Shown here one piece after another: positions 1 to 8,594 of a DNA stretch of 64,000 bases. The DNA is from PALSA-505 sp963699015 (GTDB lineage Bacteria; Actinomycetota; Actinomycetes; Streptosporangiales; Streptosporangiaceae). Every line of letters begins with the position of its first letter. Within the stretch, counting starts at the first letter, position 1. The stretch lies in NCBI GenBank assembly GCA_963699015.1, contig CAVOSX010000002.1:806001-870000 (forward strand). The letters run 5' to 3'. Position numbers and translations under genes: made by a program. The notes beneath the pieces were generated by a model. That model searched no databases. It saw only the letters and a list, made by a program, of their open reading frames with translations, and was not told the DNA's origin.

Positions 1-8
1 GCGCCGCG

Positions 9-446
9 CTAGGTCAGCAGGGCGACGAGGAACCACACCGCGACGGCCGCGACGACCGCCGCCGCCACGCCGCCGAGCACCCACCTGCGGGCCGCGAACG
101 TACCCTGGCCGGCGGCGGGCCCGGCCGGGCGGTACGCGGCCGCCCACGACTGCAGGGCAGGCTCGCGCCACGACGCCTGCAAGCCGGCTTCCCCGCCGCC
201 CTGGACGGGGAAGTCCGCGCCGGGGAGGCTGCCGGACCCGGCGGGAGGGGCGGCCGGGGTTTCGATACCACCGAACGGCGCGGGACTGACGTGGCCGCCG
301 GCCGCCGGGCTTGCGGGCGGCTGCCCCGGGCCGCCGCCCGCCGCCGCGGGGCGGGTCTCGCCCGACCATCTGGCCCCGTCCCACCACCGCACGATGGCGG
401 GGTTCTCGGGATCGGGATACCAGTCGGGGGCAGCATTCCCGGGCAT
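9..446 (-). CDS. DUF2510 domain protein with C-terminal membrane anchor
   Basis: A 145-residue protein. Residues about 8-30 hold the DUF2510 signature (DWYPDPENP, then WWDGARW), a small Trp-rich module common on actinobacterial membrane proteins and of unknown role. A long Pro/Gly/Ala linker follows. The last 25 residues form one hydrophobic helix after RRW, so the N-terminal domain probably faces the cytoplasm with a tail anchor. It is transcribed divergently from the gene starting at 532, across a short AT-rich spacer. The domain assignment is firm; the function is unknown. Confidence 0.8.
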   Translation of the reverse strand: MPGNAAPDWYPDPENPAIVRWWDGARWSGETRPAAAGGGPGQPPASPAAGGHVSPAPFGGIETPAAPPAGSGSLPGADFPVQGGGEAGLQASWREPALQSWAAAYRPAGPAAGQGTFAARRWVLGGVAAAVVAAVAVWFLVALLT

Positions 447-531
447 AGCTCCCGAATGATAGCGGAGGAGCCTGGCGCCGAAGATATAAGCATCCTAGAA
501 TATTCATTCGATATCCCGTTATCCTGGCGCT
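447..531. promoter_or_regulatory. AT-rich divergent promoter region
   Basis: This spacer separates two divergent genes. It contains an AT-rich run at about 490-522, including the palindromes GAATATTC and GATATC, which stands out against the surrounding GC-rich DNA. It probably holds promoters for both genes. No confident -35/-10 pair was assigned. Confidence 0.3.
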
Positions 532-912
532 ATGCCCGCCGCCCATCTCCCGCCCTCGTGGCCGGCCGGGGTGCATCCGCCGGGCAGCGAGGGATTCGAG
601 GGGACCGCGGTGACCTGGCTGCTCGACGTGGTCCCGCCGGACTACCGGCTGTACGGAGTGCTGCGCAGGCACCCGGTGGCGCTGGCCGCGATCGCCCGCC
701 ACCACCTGGCCGCGGCCGTGCAGGGAGCGCGCGAGGGATACCGGATGGCCAGAACCGAGCTGACGCAGGCGCTGCCGCCGCACGCGGTGGACGCGGTGCT
801 CGCCGCGTACCGGCGGGAAGGCCGCAGGCTGGTGGCCGCCTCCCGGTCTGTGGACGTGGTGGAGCGGGCGCTGCGCGGCGAGGCCTCCGGGCCGAAGATC
901 GACGAGGGTTAG
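532..912 (+). CDS. conserved hypothetical protein, 126 aa
   Basis: A 126-residue soluble protein with no signal peptide or membrane segment. Its middle is helical and rich in Ala, Arg and His (LRRHPVALAAIARHH around residues 44-58). I do not recognise the family. Codon use is strongly GC3-rich, as expected for a real gene here, and the ATG start follows the AT-rich spacer directly. Its small size and helical character would fit a regulator or accessory protein, but nothing in the sequence shows which. Confidence 0.6.
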   Translation: MPAAHLPPSWPAGVHPPGSEGFEGTAVTWLLDVVPPDYRLYGVLRRHPVALAAIARHHLAAAVQGAREGYRMARTELTQALPPHAVDAVLAAYRREGRRLVAASRSVDVVERALRGEASGPKIDEG

Positions 913-980
913 CGGCCGGGCGAGGTGCGGTCCGAAACCGCCGGGGACGGGCTGGTGCCGGATATCTGAGCGGCGCGGCC

Positions 981-1634
981 TCAGGCGCGCAGCGGCGGCG
1001 ACCAGCCGTCGCCGGCCACGTACTCCCGGATCACCCGGGCCGGCACGCCGGCCACCACGCACCGGTCAGGGACGGCTCCGAGCACCACCGAGCCTGCCGC
1101 GATGACCACGTTCCGCCCGATGCACGCGCCGGGCAGGATGATCGCGCCTGCGCCCACCCAGGTGCCCGAGCCGATGGAGACCGCCGTGTTGCGCGGCATC
1201 TGGCGGCCGATCGGGATCTCCGGATCGGCGTAGCCGTGGTTCTGGTCGGTGATGTAGACGTACGGCCCGGTGAACACGTCGTCACCGATGTCGATCGAGT
1301 GATGGGCGACGACGTGGCTGCCCCAGCCGATCACGCAGCGGTCACCGATCCGCAGCACCGGCGGGACGCCAAGGTCCTGGCCGGGGACCATGCCCGCGCA
1401 CATCGTCACGTGCCTGCCGATCAGCGTGCCCTTGCCGACCATGATCCACCGCTCGCCGTAGACGGCCCCGGCCGGGAAGGCGAGCATCGAGCCCGGCCCG
1501 AACGAGGCGAATCTCTGCGCGGCCGGGGTATCGGCGGTGACGACGCCCGCGTTCTGCACTGCCCGCCAGGCCCGGTGTACCAGGACCGACCGGGCGCGCC
1601 GGTAGCGGCGGGTGACCGCGGACCTCCACGCCAT
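981..1634 (-). CDS. hexapeptide-repeat (LbH) acyltransferase
   Basis: A 217-residue left-handed beta-helix transferase. Hexapeptide repeats run from about residue 60 to 205 (for example IGDRCVIGWGSHVV and IGSGTWVGAGAIILPGACIGRNVVIAAGSVV). A C-terminal VVAGVPARVIREY is typical of the maltose/galactoside O-acetyltransferase branch. The expected catalytic His lies in ITDQNHGY. The likely reaction is acetyl-CoA-dependent O-acetylation of a sugar or glycolipid; the substrate is not known. I chose ATG 1634 because the longer reading frame would overlap the end of rlmN and adds only low-complexity residues. Confidence 0.8.
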   Translation of the reverse strand: MAWRSAVTRRYRRARSVLVHRAWRAVQNAGVVTADTPAAQRFASFGPGSMLAFPAGAVYGERWIMVGKGTLIGRHVTMCAGMVPGQDLGVPPVLRIGDRCVIGWGSHVVAHHSIDIGDDVFTGPYVYITDQNHGYADPEIPIGRQMPRNTAVSIGSGTWVGAGAIILPGACIGRNVVIAAGSVVLGAVPDRCVVAGVPARVIREYVAGDGWSPPLRA

Positions 1635-1680
1635 GGCCGACAACGGTACCGTCCCGTGGCCCCCCGCCGTCCCCGGGCTG

Positions 1681-2742
1681 TTAGCTCGAGGCGGCCAGCT
1701 GGCCGCAGGCGCCGTCGATCTCGCTGCCCCGGGTGTCCCGGACCGTGACCGGCACGCCGTGGGCCTGGATCTGGCCGGTGAACTCATCCATCACCCCGGG
1801 CGCCGAGGCGGTCCACTTCGAGCCCGGCGTCGGGTTGAGCGGGATCAGGTTCACGTGCGCGAGCCGGCCGGCCAGCAGCGCGCCCAGCGCGTCCGCCCGC
1901 CACGGCTGGTCGTTGATGTCACGGATCAGGGCGTACTCGATCGAGACCCGCCGCCCGGTCGCCGCGGCGTAACCCCAGGCGGCGCCGAGGACCTCGGCAA
2001 CCGGCCAGCGGCGGTTCACCGGCACCAGCTCATCGCGCAGTTCGTCATCGGGTGCGTGCAGCGACACGGCGAGCGTCACGGCCAGCCCCTCGCCGGCCAG
2101 CCGGCGGATGGCCGGCACCAGTCCCACCGTGGAGACGGTGACGTGCCGCTGGGACAGGCCAAGGCCGTTCGGCTGCGGGTCGGTGATGCGGCGGACGGCG
2201 GACAGCACGCTGCGGTAGTTGGCCAGCGGCTCGCCCATCCCCATGAACACCACATTGGACAGGCGGCACGGGCCCGCGCCCGCGCCGCCGCTCGCCAGCA
2301 CCCGGGCCGCAGCGACCACCTGCTCGACGATCTCCCCGGCGGACAGGTTGCGGGTCAGGCCGGCCTGGCCGGTGGCGCAGAACGGGCAGCCCATCCCGCA
2401 GCCGGCCTGCGACGACACGCAGGCAGTGGCGCGGTCCGGGTAGCGCATGATCACCGATTCCAGCCGCGCGCCGTCGAACGTCCGCCACAGCGTCTTCCTG
2501 GTCATGCCGTCGTCGCAGCTGAGTTCGCGCTCGCAGGTCAGCAGCCGGGGCAGCAGCTCGGCAGCCAGCGAGGACCGGGACGACGCGGGCAGGTCGGTCA
2601 TCTGGTCCGGTTCATCGGTCAGCCGGGCGAAGTAGTGCCGGGACAGCTGATCGCCACGGAACGGCGGCTCGCCGAGTTGCACGGCCGCGGCCCGGCGTGC
2701 GGGCGGGTCGAGATCGGCGAGGTGACGTGGCGGTTTAGTCAT
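1681..2742 (-). CDS. rlmN: 23S rRNA (adenine-C2) methyltransferase RlmN
   Basis: A 353-residue radical-SAM enzyme that methylates C2 of A2503 in 23S rRNA, and A37 of some tRNAs. The radical-SAM CxxxCxxC motif is at residues 115-122 (CGMGCPFC). GMGEP follows near 168-172. The second catalytic cysteine is near 346 in IDGACGQL. The length is normal for the family. It starts 31 bp from the divergent SUFU gene. In related actinomycetes rlmN directly follows cdsA; here the SUFU gene interrupts that pair. Confidence 0.97.
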   Translation of the reverse strand: MTKPPRHLADLDPPARRAAAVQLGEPPFRGDQLSRHYFARLTDEPDQMTDLPASSRSSLAAELLPRLLTCERELSCDDGMTRKTLWRTFDGARLESVIMRYPDRATACVSSQAGCGMGCPFCATGQAGLTRNLSAGEIVEQVVAAARVLASGGAGAGPCRLSNVVFMGMGEPLANYRSVLSAVRRITDPQPNGLGLSQRHVTVSTVGLVPAIRRLAGEGLAVTLAVSLHAPDDELRDELVPVNRRWPVAEVLGAAWGYAAATGRRVSIEYALIRDINDQPWRADALGALLAGRLAHVNLIPLNPTPGSKWTASAPGVMDEFTGQIQAHGVPVTVRDTRGSEIDGACGQLAASS

Positions 2743-2773
2743 ATCCGGTTCACTAACTTAGTAGATTCCTCCC

Positions 2774-3916
2774 ATGCCGAAGATGCGCATGCGGCCGGGA
2801 CAACCAGAACCCCAGATCCTCGTGCAGAGCACCAGTCCCTATGAAAGCCGCCGCGTGCTCGTCGAATACGACGGGACCACCACCGCAGCGTACTTGAACG
2901 ACGAGGCCAACTCGATCGCCGCCACGTGGATCGCCAATCACCAGCCGGCCCCGCCGACGATCGACCTGAGCAGGCTGAACGCCGGCCGGGCACCTATCAT
3001 GCCGGCGGCCCACACCAAGCATCCGGCCGGCCGGGCGCCGCTCGATCCCGATAGCCTCACCGTGCTCTGGTTCGAGGAAGGCGACGGCGCGGCCGTGCTC
3101 GAGAACGGGCAGCTGCTCGCGGTCATCCCGGGCTGGGCCGATATGACCAAGGGAATGCCCGGATACAGCCGTGACATCATCGGGCAGACGCCGTTCGGAT
3201 GGTCGCTCGATGACGCGATGGAGGGGCTGGGCCCGCGCGCGGAGCAGGCCAGCGAGTTCTGGAAGTGGCGGGATACCTCGGGTTCCTGGGGCAACTTCCA
3301 GCAGGCGATCCTCGGTCACCTGCTGAGCCGGCTGGGGCCAGGAGCCCACTACTGGGACGCGGGCGCGGGCAAGCAGCCCGCGGTGGGCGTGTCCGAGCGC
3401 CCGGCGACCGCGGAGCGCCCGTACACCGTGCTGTCCACGGTCGGGATGAGCTGCCAGCGGATGCCCGTGGTCGAGCAGTTCGTCGAGGAGGCGGCCGAGT
3501 ACACCAGGATCGAGCTGGCCATGGCGACGAGCCTGCCTAGTACCCAGGCGGCGCGGATCTTCCTCTGGCTGGCGCAGTATCCGTGGCGGGCCGTCACCTG
3601 GTTCGGCCCAGGGCACAGCGTCCGCTGGTACCACGAGCCCGCCACCTTCCCGCTCGGCGGGGGCAACGAGGCGGTGCTGCTGCTCGATGACCCGGGCGGA
3701 CTGGTCGGCCCGGACGTGCCGGATCTGGGCGGCTTCTCGTTCGGCGGCGACCCGGTCCGCTGGCTGTGGGTGATCCCGATCACCGAACGGGAACGGCTGC
3801 TGGCCAAGGAGCGGGGGTCGGCAAGCCTGGTGGACGAGCTCGCCGCCCAGGGGCGCAGCTGGGTTATCAGCGAGGGACAAACACTAGCAACAGGAGCCAG
3901 GCCACCGGCGCGCTGA
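2774..3916 (+). CDS. suppressor-of-fused (SUFU) domain protein
   Basis: A 380-residue soluble protein. The C-terminal half (about 195-370) resembles bacterial SUFU domains: RPYTVLSTVGMSCQRMP, EYTRIELAMATSLP, then PVRWLWVIPITERERLLA. The N-terminal 150 residues form a separate region that I cannot name. Bacterial SUFU proteins are often immunity proteins of polymorphic toxins, but no toxin gene is visible nearby. It lies on the opposite strand between cdsA and rlmN. Its 3' end overlaps the 3' end of cdsA by 50 bp (convergent), which suggests later insertion into a conserved block. Confidence 0.75.
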   Translation: MPKMRMRPGQPEPQILVQSTSPYESRRVLVEYDGTTTAAYLNDEANSIAATWIANHQPAPPTIDLSRLNAGRAPIMPAAHTKHPAGRAPLDPDSLTVLWFEEGDGAAVLENGQLLAVIPGWADMTKGMPGYSRDIIGQTPFGWSLDDAMEGLGPRAEQASEFWKWRDTSGSWGNFQQAILGHLLSRLGPGAHYWDAGAGKQPAVGVSERPATAERPYTVLSTVGMSCQRMPVVEQFVEEAAEYTRIELAMATSLPSTQAARIFLWLAQYPWRAVTWFGPGHSVRWYHEPATFPLGGGNEAVLLLDDPGGLVGPDVPDLGGFSFGGDPVRWLWVIPITERERLLAKERGSASLVDELAAQGRSWVISEGQTLATGARPPAR

Positions 3917-4784
3917 GCAGCATCGCATCGATCCGGTCCAGGATGCCGCCGTGCCCGGGCAGCAGCGTCCCCATGTCCTTGATGCCCAGATCCCGCTTGA
4001 TCATCGATTCGACCAGGTCGCCCACGGTGGCCACCGCGACCACCGCGGCGCCCAGCAGCAGTCCCTGCCAGACGTGCCCGTGCAGCAGGACGGGCAGCAG
4101 CACTCCCCCGGCCACCAGGCAGGCAAGCACCGAGCCGGCCAGCCCCTCCCAGGTCTTGTGCGGGCTGATCGCGGGCACGAGATGGTGCTTGCCCAGGTAA
4201 GTGCCGGCGAAGAAGCCGCCGACATCGCTGCAGACGGTGATCACGAGGAACAGGAAGACCCGGCGCGCCCCGCCAGGGGCGGCGAGCATGAAGACCGCGA
4301 AGAGGCCGAGCAGGGGCAGGTAGAACAGGGCGAATACGCCCGCCGTGGCGTCCCGCACATAGCCTGCGGCCGGGCCGCGCAGCCGCCAGCCGATCACGGC
4401 GATCATCGTGAGCGCCAGCGCGGCGAACGCGTCGCGATAGCCGAGCCAGTACCCGAAGGTCCAGATGGCCGCCCCGCCCACGCAGAGGGGGATCACCGGG
4501 ATGGTGATCTCACGCACCCGCAGCGCCCGGCTCAGCTCACCGATCGCGATCGCGACCGCGGCCCCCATGAGGATGAGGAAGGTCGACTTCACCGTGAACA
4601 GGGTGCCGATGGCCAGCGCGCCCAGGCCCAAGCCCACCGCTATGGCGACGGGGAGGTTACGGCCGGACCGGGGCGGCGGCTGCCCGCCGGCCGGGGCGGC
4701 CTGCTCCGGCTCGCCAGCGGCACCGGGTGTCAGCTTGCCCGTCCGGCTGCCGTCGATGTCCGGGCCCTGCTCATGGAGGTCCAA
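3867..4784 (-). CDS. cdsA: phosphatidate cytidylyltransferase
   Basis: A 305-residue multi-spanning membrane enzyme that converts phosphatidate plus CTP to CDP-diacylglycerol, the precursor of acidic phospholipids. Diagnostic stretches are SPHKTWEG at about residues 200-207 and the C-terminal CDS signature DLGIKDMGTLLPGHGGILDR. The N-terminal 45 residues are a Gly/Pro-rich cytosolic tail, followed by about eight hydrophobic segments. It follows frr with a 1-base gap in the rpsB-tsf-pyrH-frr-cdsA string, so it is probably co-transcribed. Its tail overlaps the convergent SUFU gene. Confidence 0.96.
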   Translation of the reverse strand: MDLHEQGPDIDGSRTGKLTPGAAGEPEQAAPAGGQPPPRSGRNLPVAIAVGLGLGALAIGTLFTVKSTFLILMGAAVAIAIGELSRALRVREITIPVIPLCVGGAAIWTFGYWLGYRDAFAALALTMIAVIGWRLRGPAAGYVRDATAGVFALFYLPLLGLFAVFMLAAPGGARRVFLFLVITVCSDVGGFFAGTYLGKHHLVPAISPHKTWEGLAGSVLACLVAGGVLLPVLLHGHVWQGLLLGAAVVAVATVGDLVESMIKRDLGIKDMGTLLPGHGGILDRIDAMLLSAPVAWLLLLVFVPR

Positions 4785-4785
4785 C

Positions 4786-5343
4786 CTAGACCTCGAGGAG
4801 CTCGGCTTCCTTGTGCTTGAGCAGCTCGTCCACCTGGGTGACGTAGGTGTGCGTCAGGTCGTCGAGCTCGCGCACGGCCCGGTGCACGTCGTCCTCCCCC
4901 GCGTCGCCATTCTTGGCCAGCTTGTCGAGCGCGTCCTTCGAGTGCCGCCGGATGTTGCGAATGGCGACCCGGCCGTCTTCCGCCTTGCGGTGAGCGATCT
5001 TGACGTACTCGCGGCGGCGCTCCTCGGAGAGCTCAGGGAAGACCACGCGGATGATCGCGCCGTCGTTGGACGGGTTCACGCCCAGGTCACTGTTGCGGAT
5101 GGCCTTCTCGATCGATTTCAGTGACGACTTGTCGAATGGCTGGATCACGACCATGCGCGGCTCGGGGATGTGAAACGAGGCCAGCTGGTTGACCGGTGTC
5201 TGGGTGCCGTAGTACTCCGCCGTGATCTTGGCGAACATGGCCGGGTGAGCACGCCCGGTCCGGATGCCGGCGAACTCCTCCTTGGCGACCGCGACCGCCT
5301 TGTCCATCTTCTCTTCGGCATCGAAGAGCGTTTCCTCAATCAC
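4786..5343 (-). CDS. frr: ribosome recycling factor
   Basis: A 185-residue protein of standard RRF length. It begins with IEETLFDAEEKMDKAV, carries GIRTGRAHPAMF near residue 28, and ends in the long three-helix-bundle helices (RREYVKIAHRKAEDGRVAIRNIR). With EF-G it splits post-termination ribosomes in the cytoplasm. It sits between pyrH and cdsA, the usual bacterial order, with a 15-bp gap from pyrH. Confidence 0.98.
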   Translation of the reverse strand: MIEETLFDAEEKMDKAVAVAKEEFAGIRTGRAHPAMFAKITAEYYGTQTPVNQLASFHIPEPRMVVIQPFDKSSLKSIEKAIRNSDLGVNPSNDGAIIRVVFPELSEERRREYVKIAHRKAEDGRVAIRNIRRHSKDALDKLAKNGDAGEDDVHRAVRELDDLTHTYVTQVDELLKHKEAELLEV

Positions 5344-5358
5344 GTCGGCTCCCGGTCA

Positions 5359-6129
5359 TCAGCTTTCGAAGGTCCCGCAGTTACACACCAGGGTCCCGAT
5401 CTTCTCGCCCCGGACCGCCCGGACCACATTGCCGGGTTCCATCAAAGCGAAAACCACGATCGGCAGCCCGTTGTCCCGGCACAGGCTGATCGCGGTCGCG
5501 TCCATGACCTTCAGCCCGCGGCTGAGCACGTCGGTGTAGTCCAGCTGCTGGTACCTGATCGCACCCGGCATCGTGTGCGGGTCGGCGTCGTAGATGCCGT
5601 CCACCTGGGTGCCCTTCAGCACCGCCTCGGCCCCGATCTCCAGCGCGCGCTGGGCGGCACAGGTGTCGGTGGAGAAGAACGGCGCACCCAGGCCGGCGCC
5701 GAAGATGACCACACGACCCTTCTCCAGGTGCCGGATGGCCCGCCGCGGGATGTACGGCTCGGCCACCTGCCCCATGGTGATCGCGGTCTGCACCCGGGTC
5801 TCAACGCCCAGCTTCTCCAGCACGTCCTGCAGCGCCAGGCAGTTGATCACCGTGCTGAGCATGCCCATGTAGTCGGCACGGGCCCGGTCGATGCCCCGCT
5901 CGGCCAGCACCCGGCCGCGGAACATGTTGCCGCCGCCGACCACGACCGCGACCTGGGTACCGTCCCGGACGGCGGCGACGATCTGCTCTGCGATGTGCGC
6001 TACCACGTCCGGGTCGATGCCGAGTGGCTCATCGCCGGAGAAAGCCGCGCCGGAGAGCTTGAGCACCACGCGGTGCCAGGTCCGGTGCATCATCGCGTTC
6101 GTCATGTCCTGCACGGCAGGAACTGTCAC
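5359..6129 (-). CDS. pyrH: uridylate kinase (UMP kinase)
   Basis: A 256-residue amino-acid-kinase-fold enzyme that phosphorylates UMP to UDP in pyrimidine synthesis. VVLKLSGAAF marks the phosphate-binding N terminus; the usual Glu of LSGEA is Ala here. VVVGGGNMFRG, VINCLALQDVLEKLG and the ATP-site VLKGTQVDGIYDADP are all present. The GTG start at 6129 is preceded by a strong GGAGGAGG ribosome-binding site. It lies between tsf and frr as is standard. Confidence 0.97.
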   Translation of the reverse strand: MTVPAVQDMTNAMMHRTWHRVVLKLSGAAFSGDEPLGIDPDVVAHIAEQIVAAVRDGTQVAVVVGGGNMFRGRVLAERGIDRARADYMGMLSTVINCLALQDVLEKLGVETRVQTAITMGQVAEPYIPRRAIRHLEKGRVVIFGAGLGAPFFSTDTCAAQRALEIGAEAVLKGTQVDGIYDADPHTMPGAIRYQQLDYTDVLSRGLKVMDATAISLCRDNGLPIVVFALMEPGNVVRAVRGEKIGTLVCNCGTFES

Positions 6130-6152
6130 TGCGCGGCCTCCTCCGGAAGATG

Positions 6153-7001
6153 TCAGGCTTGCCCCACCTGGAAGTGCGCGAAGCCGCGAACGGCTACGCC
6201 ATTCTCGTCAAGCACCTGCTGGACGGTCTTCTTTGGCTCCTTGATGAAGGCCTGCTCGACCAGGACGCCCCCGGTATCGGCGAAGAACCGGTTGAGCCGC
6301 CCCTCGACGATCTTCGGGATGATCTGCTCCGGCTTGCCCTCGTCGCGGGTGATCTGCTCGGCGATCCGGCGCTCCCGCTCGATGACGTCGGCTGGCACGT
6401 CCTCGCGCCGCAGGTACTTCGGCCGCAGCGCGACGATCTGCTGCGCGATCTCCCTGGTCACGTCGCCGTCGGCAGAGTCGAACTGGACCAGCGCGCCCTT
6501 GGTCGGTGGCAGTGACGGGTCGCTCTTGTGCAGGTAGCTATCGATGTAACCGCCGTCGAACCGGGCGAACCGGCCGAGTTCAAGCTTCTCCTTGAGGGAG
6601 GCGGCCGCCTCGTCGATGAGCTGCTGCACGGTCTTGCCCGGCGCCGACACGGCCCCGGCGGACAGCAGGGCGAGCCGGTCAGCAGGCTGAGCCGCCTTGG
6701 CGGCGGCGGAGATGTCCGCGGCCAGCTTGCCGAACAGCTCGGTCTTGGCCACGAAGTCGGTCTCGCAGTTGAGCTCGAACATCATGCCCGACTCGGTGCC
6801 GTTCAGCACCACCGCTACCAGGCCGTTGGCCGCCGTCCGGTCGGCCCGCTTGCCTATGTCCTTGACGCCCTTGATCCGCAGCGCCTCCTCGGCGGCGGCA
6901 AAGTCGCCATCCGCGGCCTCGAGCGCCTTCTTGCAGTCGAGGATCCCTGCCCCGGTCTGCTCGCGGAGCCGCTTGACATCCGCAGCCGTCACGTTCGCCA
7001 T
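6153..7001 (-). CDS. tsf: translation elongation factor Ts
   Basis: A 282-residue EF-Ts, the GDP-exchange factor for EF-Tu. The N terminus ANVTAADVKRLREQTGAGIL with DCKKAL is the classical TS-N/UBA domain. TDFVAKTELF in the core dimerisation region contacts EF-Tu. ATG 7001 was chosen because it gives the canonical N terminus; the 21 residues upstream are spacer. It follows rpsB by 59 bp in the conserved rpsB-tsf pair. Confidence 0.97.
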   Translation of the reverse strand: MANVTAADVKRLREQTGAGILDCKKALEAADGDFAAAEEALRIKGVKDIGKRADRTAANGLVAVVLNGTESGMMFELNCETDFVAKTELFGKLAADISAAAKAAQPADRLALLSAGAVSAPGKTVQQLIDEAAASLKEKLELGRFARFDGGYIDSYLHKSDPSLPPTKGALVQFDSADGDVTREIAQQIVALRPKYLRREDVPADVIERERRIAEQITRDEGKPEQIIPKIVEGRLNRFFADTGGVLVEQAFIKEPKKTVQQVLDENGVAVRGFAHFQVGQA

Positions 7002-7060
7002 TTCCCCATCTCTCGTCTGAACATCTCGTCCGCCGGGCTCGCCGCTCGGGCCCGGCCGTC

Positions 7061-8329
7061 TCACGCCTCGGGTGACGCCTCGGGTGCCCCGGCGTCGGCC
7101 GGTGCCCCGGCCTCGGCCGGTGCCCCGGCGTCGGCCGGTGCCCCGGCGTCGGCCGGTGTCCCGGCTGCCGCCGCGGTCTCGTCGCCTGCCGCCCCGTTGC
7201 CCGCTGCCTCGGGAGCCGGAGCCTCGGTGCCTGCGGTCCCGTTGCTCGCTGCCTCTGGGGCCTCGGGAGCCGCAGCCTCGGGAACCGCAGCCTCGGGAGC
7301 CGCCGCCTCGGCAGGCGCAACCTCGGGGGTTGCAGCCTCGGGAGCCGCCGCCTCGGCAGGCGCAACCTCGGGAGGTGCAGCCTCGGGAGCTGCTGCGTCG
7401 GCCGGCGCGGCCTCGGGAGCTGCTGCGTCGGCCGGCGCGGCCTCGGCGGGCGAGCTGTCAGGCGGGGCGGTCGCGGAACCGTTCGCCATCACGTCCACGC
7501 CGTTGGCAGCGGGGACCCCCGTCTCGTCTGCGGGCCGACTGGGAAGCAGTTCCCGCTCCCACTCGGCCAGCGGCTCCGCGGAGCCGAGCTCGGAGTCAAG
7601 CGCGGCGCTCGGCTTCTCCTCGCCGTCCGCGGCGCCGGCCCTGGCAATCAGGCCGTCAGCCACCGCGTCGGCGATCACCCTGGTCAGCAGGGAAACACTG
7701 CGGATCGCGTCATCATTCCCCGGGATCGGGTAGGTGACCTCGTCCGGGTCGCAGTTGGTGTCCAGGATCGCGATCACCGGGATGCCCAGCTTGCGCGCCT
7801 CGCTGACGGCGATGTGCTCCTTCTTGGTGTCCACCACCCAGATAGCGCTCGGCACCCGGGTCATGTGCCGGATCCCGCCGAGCGAGCGATCGAGCTTGTC
7901 CCGCTCGCGCCGCAGGTGCAGCAGCTCCTTCTTGGTCAGGGTCGAGCCCGCCACGTCCTCGAAGTCGACCTCTTCCAGCTCCTTGAGCCGCTGCAGCCGC
8001 TTGAACACCGTGCCGAAGTTGGTCAGCATGCCGCCCAGCCACCGCTGGTTCACGAACGGCATCCCGACCCTGCGGGCCTGCTCGGCGATGGCTTCCTGCG
8101 CCTGCTTCTTGGTCCCCACGTACAGGATCGTCCCGCCGTGGGCGACGGTCTCCTTGATGAACTCGTAAGCACGGTCGATGTAGTCCAGCGACTGCTGGAG
8201 GTCGATGATGTAGATGCCATTGCGCTCGGTGAAGATGAACCGCTTCATCTTCGGGTTCCAGCGCCGGGTCTGATGCCCGAAATGGACGCCGCTCTCCAAG
8301 AGCTGCCTCATGGTGACGACCGCGGTCAT
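7061..8329 (-). CDS. rpsB: 30S ribosomal protein S2 with long Ala/Pro-rich C-terminal tail
   Basis: A 422-residue S2. The core is textbook: TMRQLLESGVHFGHQTRRWN, YVGTKKQAQEAI, RWLGGMLTNF, and VVDTKKEHIAVSEARKLGIP, ending near residue 245. The remaining roughly 175 residues are an acidic Ala/Pro/Glu tail of repeated APEAAPADAA and GAPADA units. Most S2 proteins are 230-310 aa, so this tail is exceptional. AGGAAGGG precedes ATG 8329. The gene heads the rpsB-tsf operon. The tail is presumably disordered; its role is unknown. Confidence 0.97.
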   Translation of the reverse strand: MTAVVTMRQLLESGVHFGHQTRRWNPKMKRFIFTERNGIYIIDLQQSLDYIDRAYEFIKETVAHGGTILYVGTKKQAQEAIAEQARRVGMPFVNQRWLGGMLTNFGTVFKRLQRLKELEEVDFEDVAGSTLTKKELLHLRRERDKLDRSLGGIRHMTRVPSAIWVVDTKKEHIAVSEARKLGIPVIAILDTNCDPDEVTYPIPGNDDAIRSVSLLTRVIADAVADGLIARAGAADGEEKPSAALDSELGSAEPLAEWERELLPSRPADETGVPAANGVDVMANGSATAPPDSSPAEAAPADAAAPEAAPADAAAPEAAPPEVAPAEAAAPEAATPEVAPAEAAAPEAAVPEAAAPEAPEAASNGTAGTEAPAPEAAGNGAAGDETAAAAGTPADAGAPADAGAPAEAGAPADAGAPEASPEA

Positions 8330-8594
8330 GGCGGTTGTCCCTTCCTCTCCTGCGTCGCCTCACCAGGGCAGGCGCGCGTCGGTTGTAGCCTGGCACCCGT
8401 GCGCACCCGCAGCTGGCGCTCAGCCCGCTGACCGAAGGGTGCGCCCCGCCTGGAGCCCAACCGGATTCCGGGTCGGCGAGCGGGCGCGCGAATTTGTGGC
8501 CGGCGCAGCACGTATGACGTTTCTCGTGCCAGACGAGCCGCGATGGCCGCCTGTAGTCTACCCGCCGCGGCGCCTCCGGCTGGCCCGAAGCCGG

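Noticed and set aside
2774..3916. A toxin-immunity locus
   Set aside because: The SUFU-like gene has no adjacent toxin, secretion or delivery gene, so only an orphan gene is supported.
6528..7733. A 401-codon plus-strand ORF with Ala/Ser repeats
   Set aside because: It runs opposite tsf and the repetitive S2 tail and mirrors their repeats; it carries no domain.
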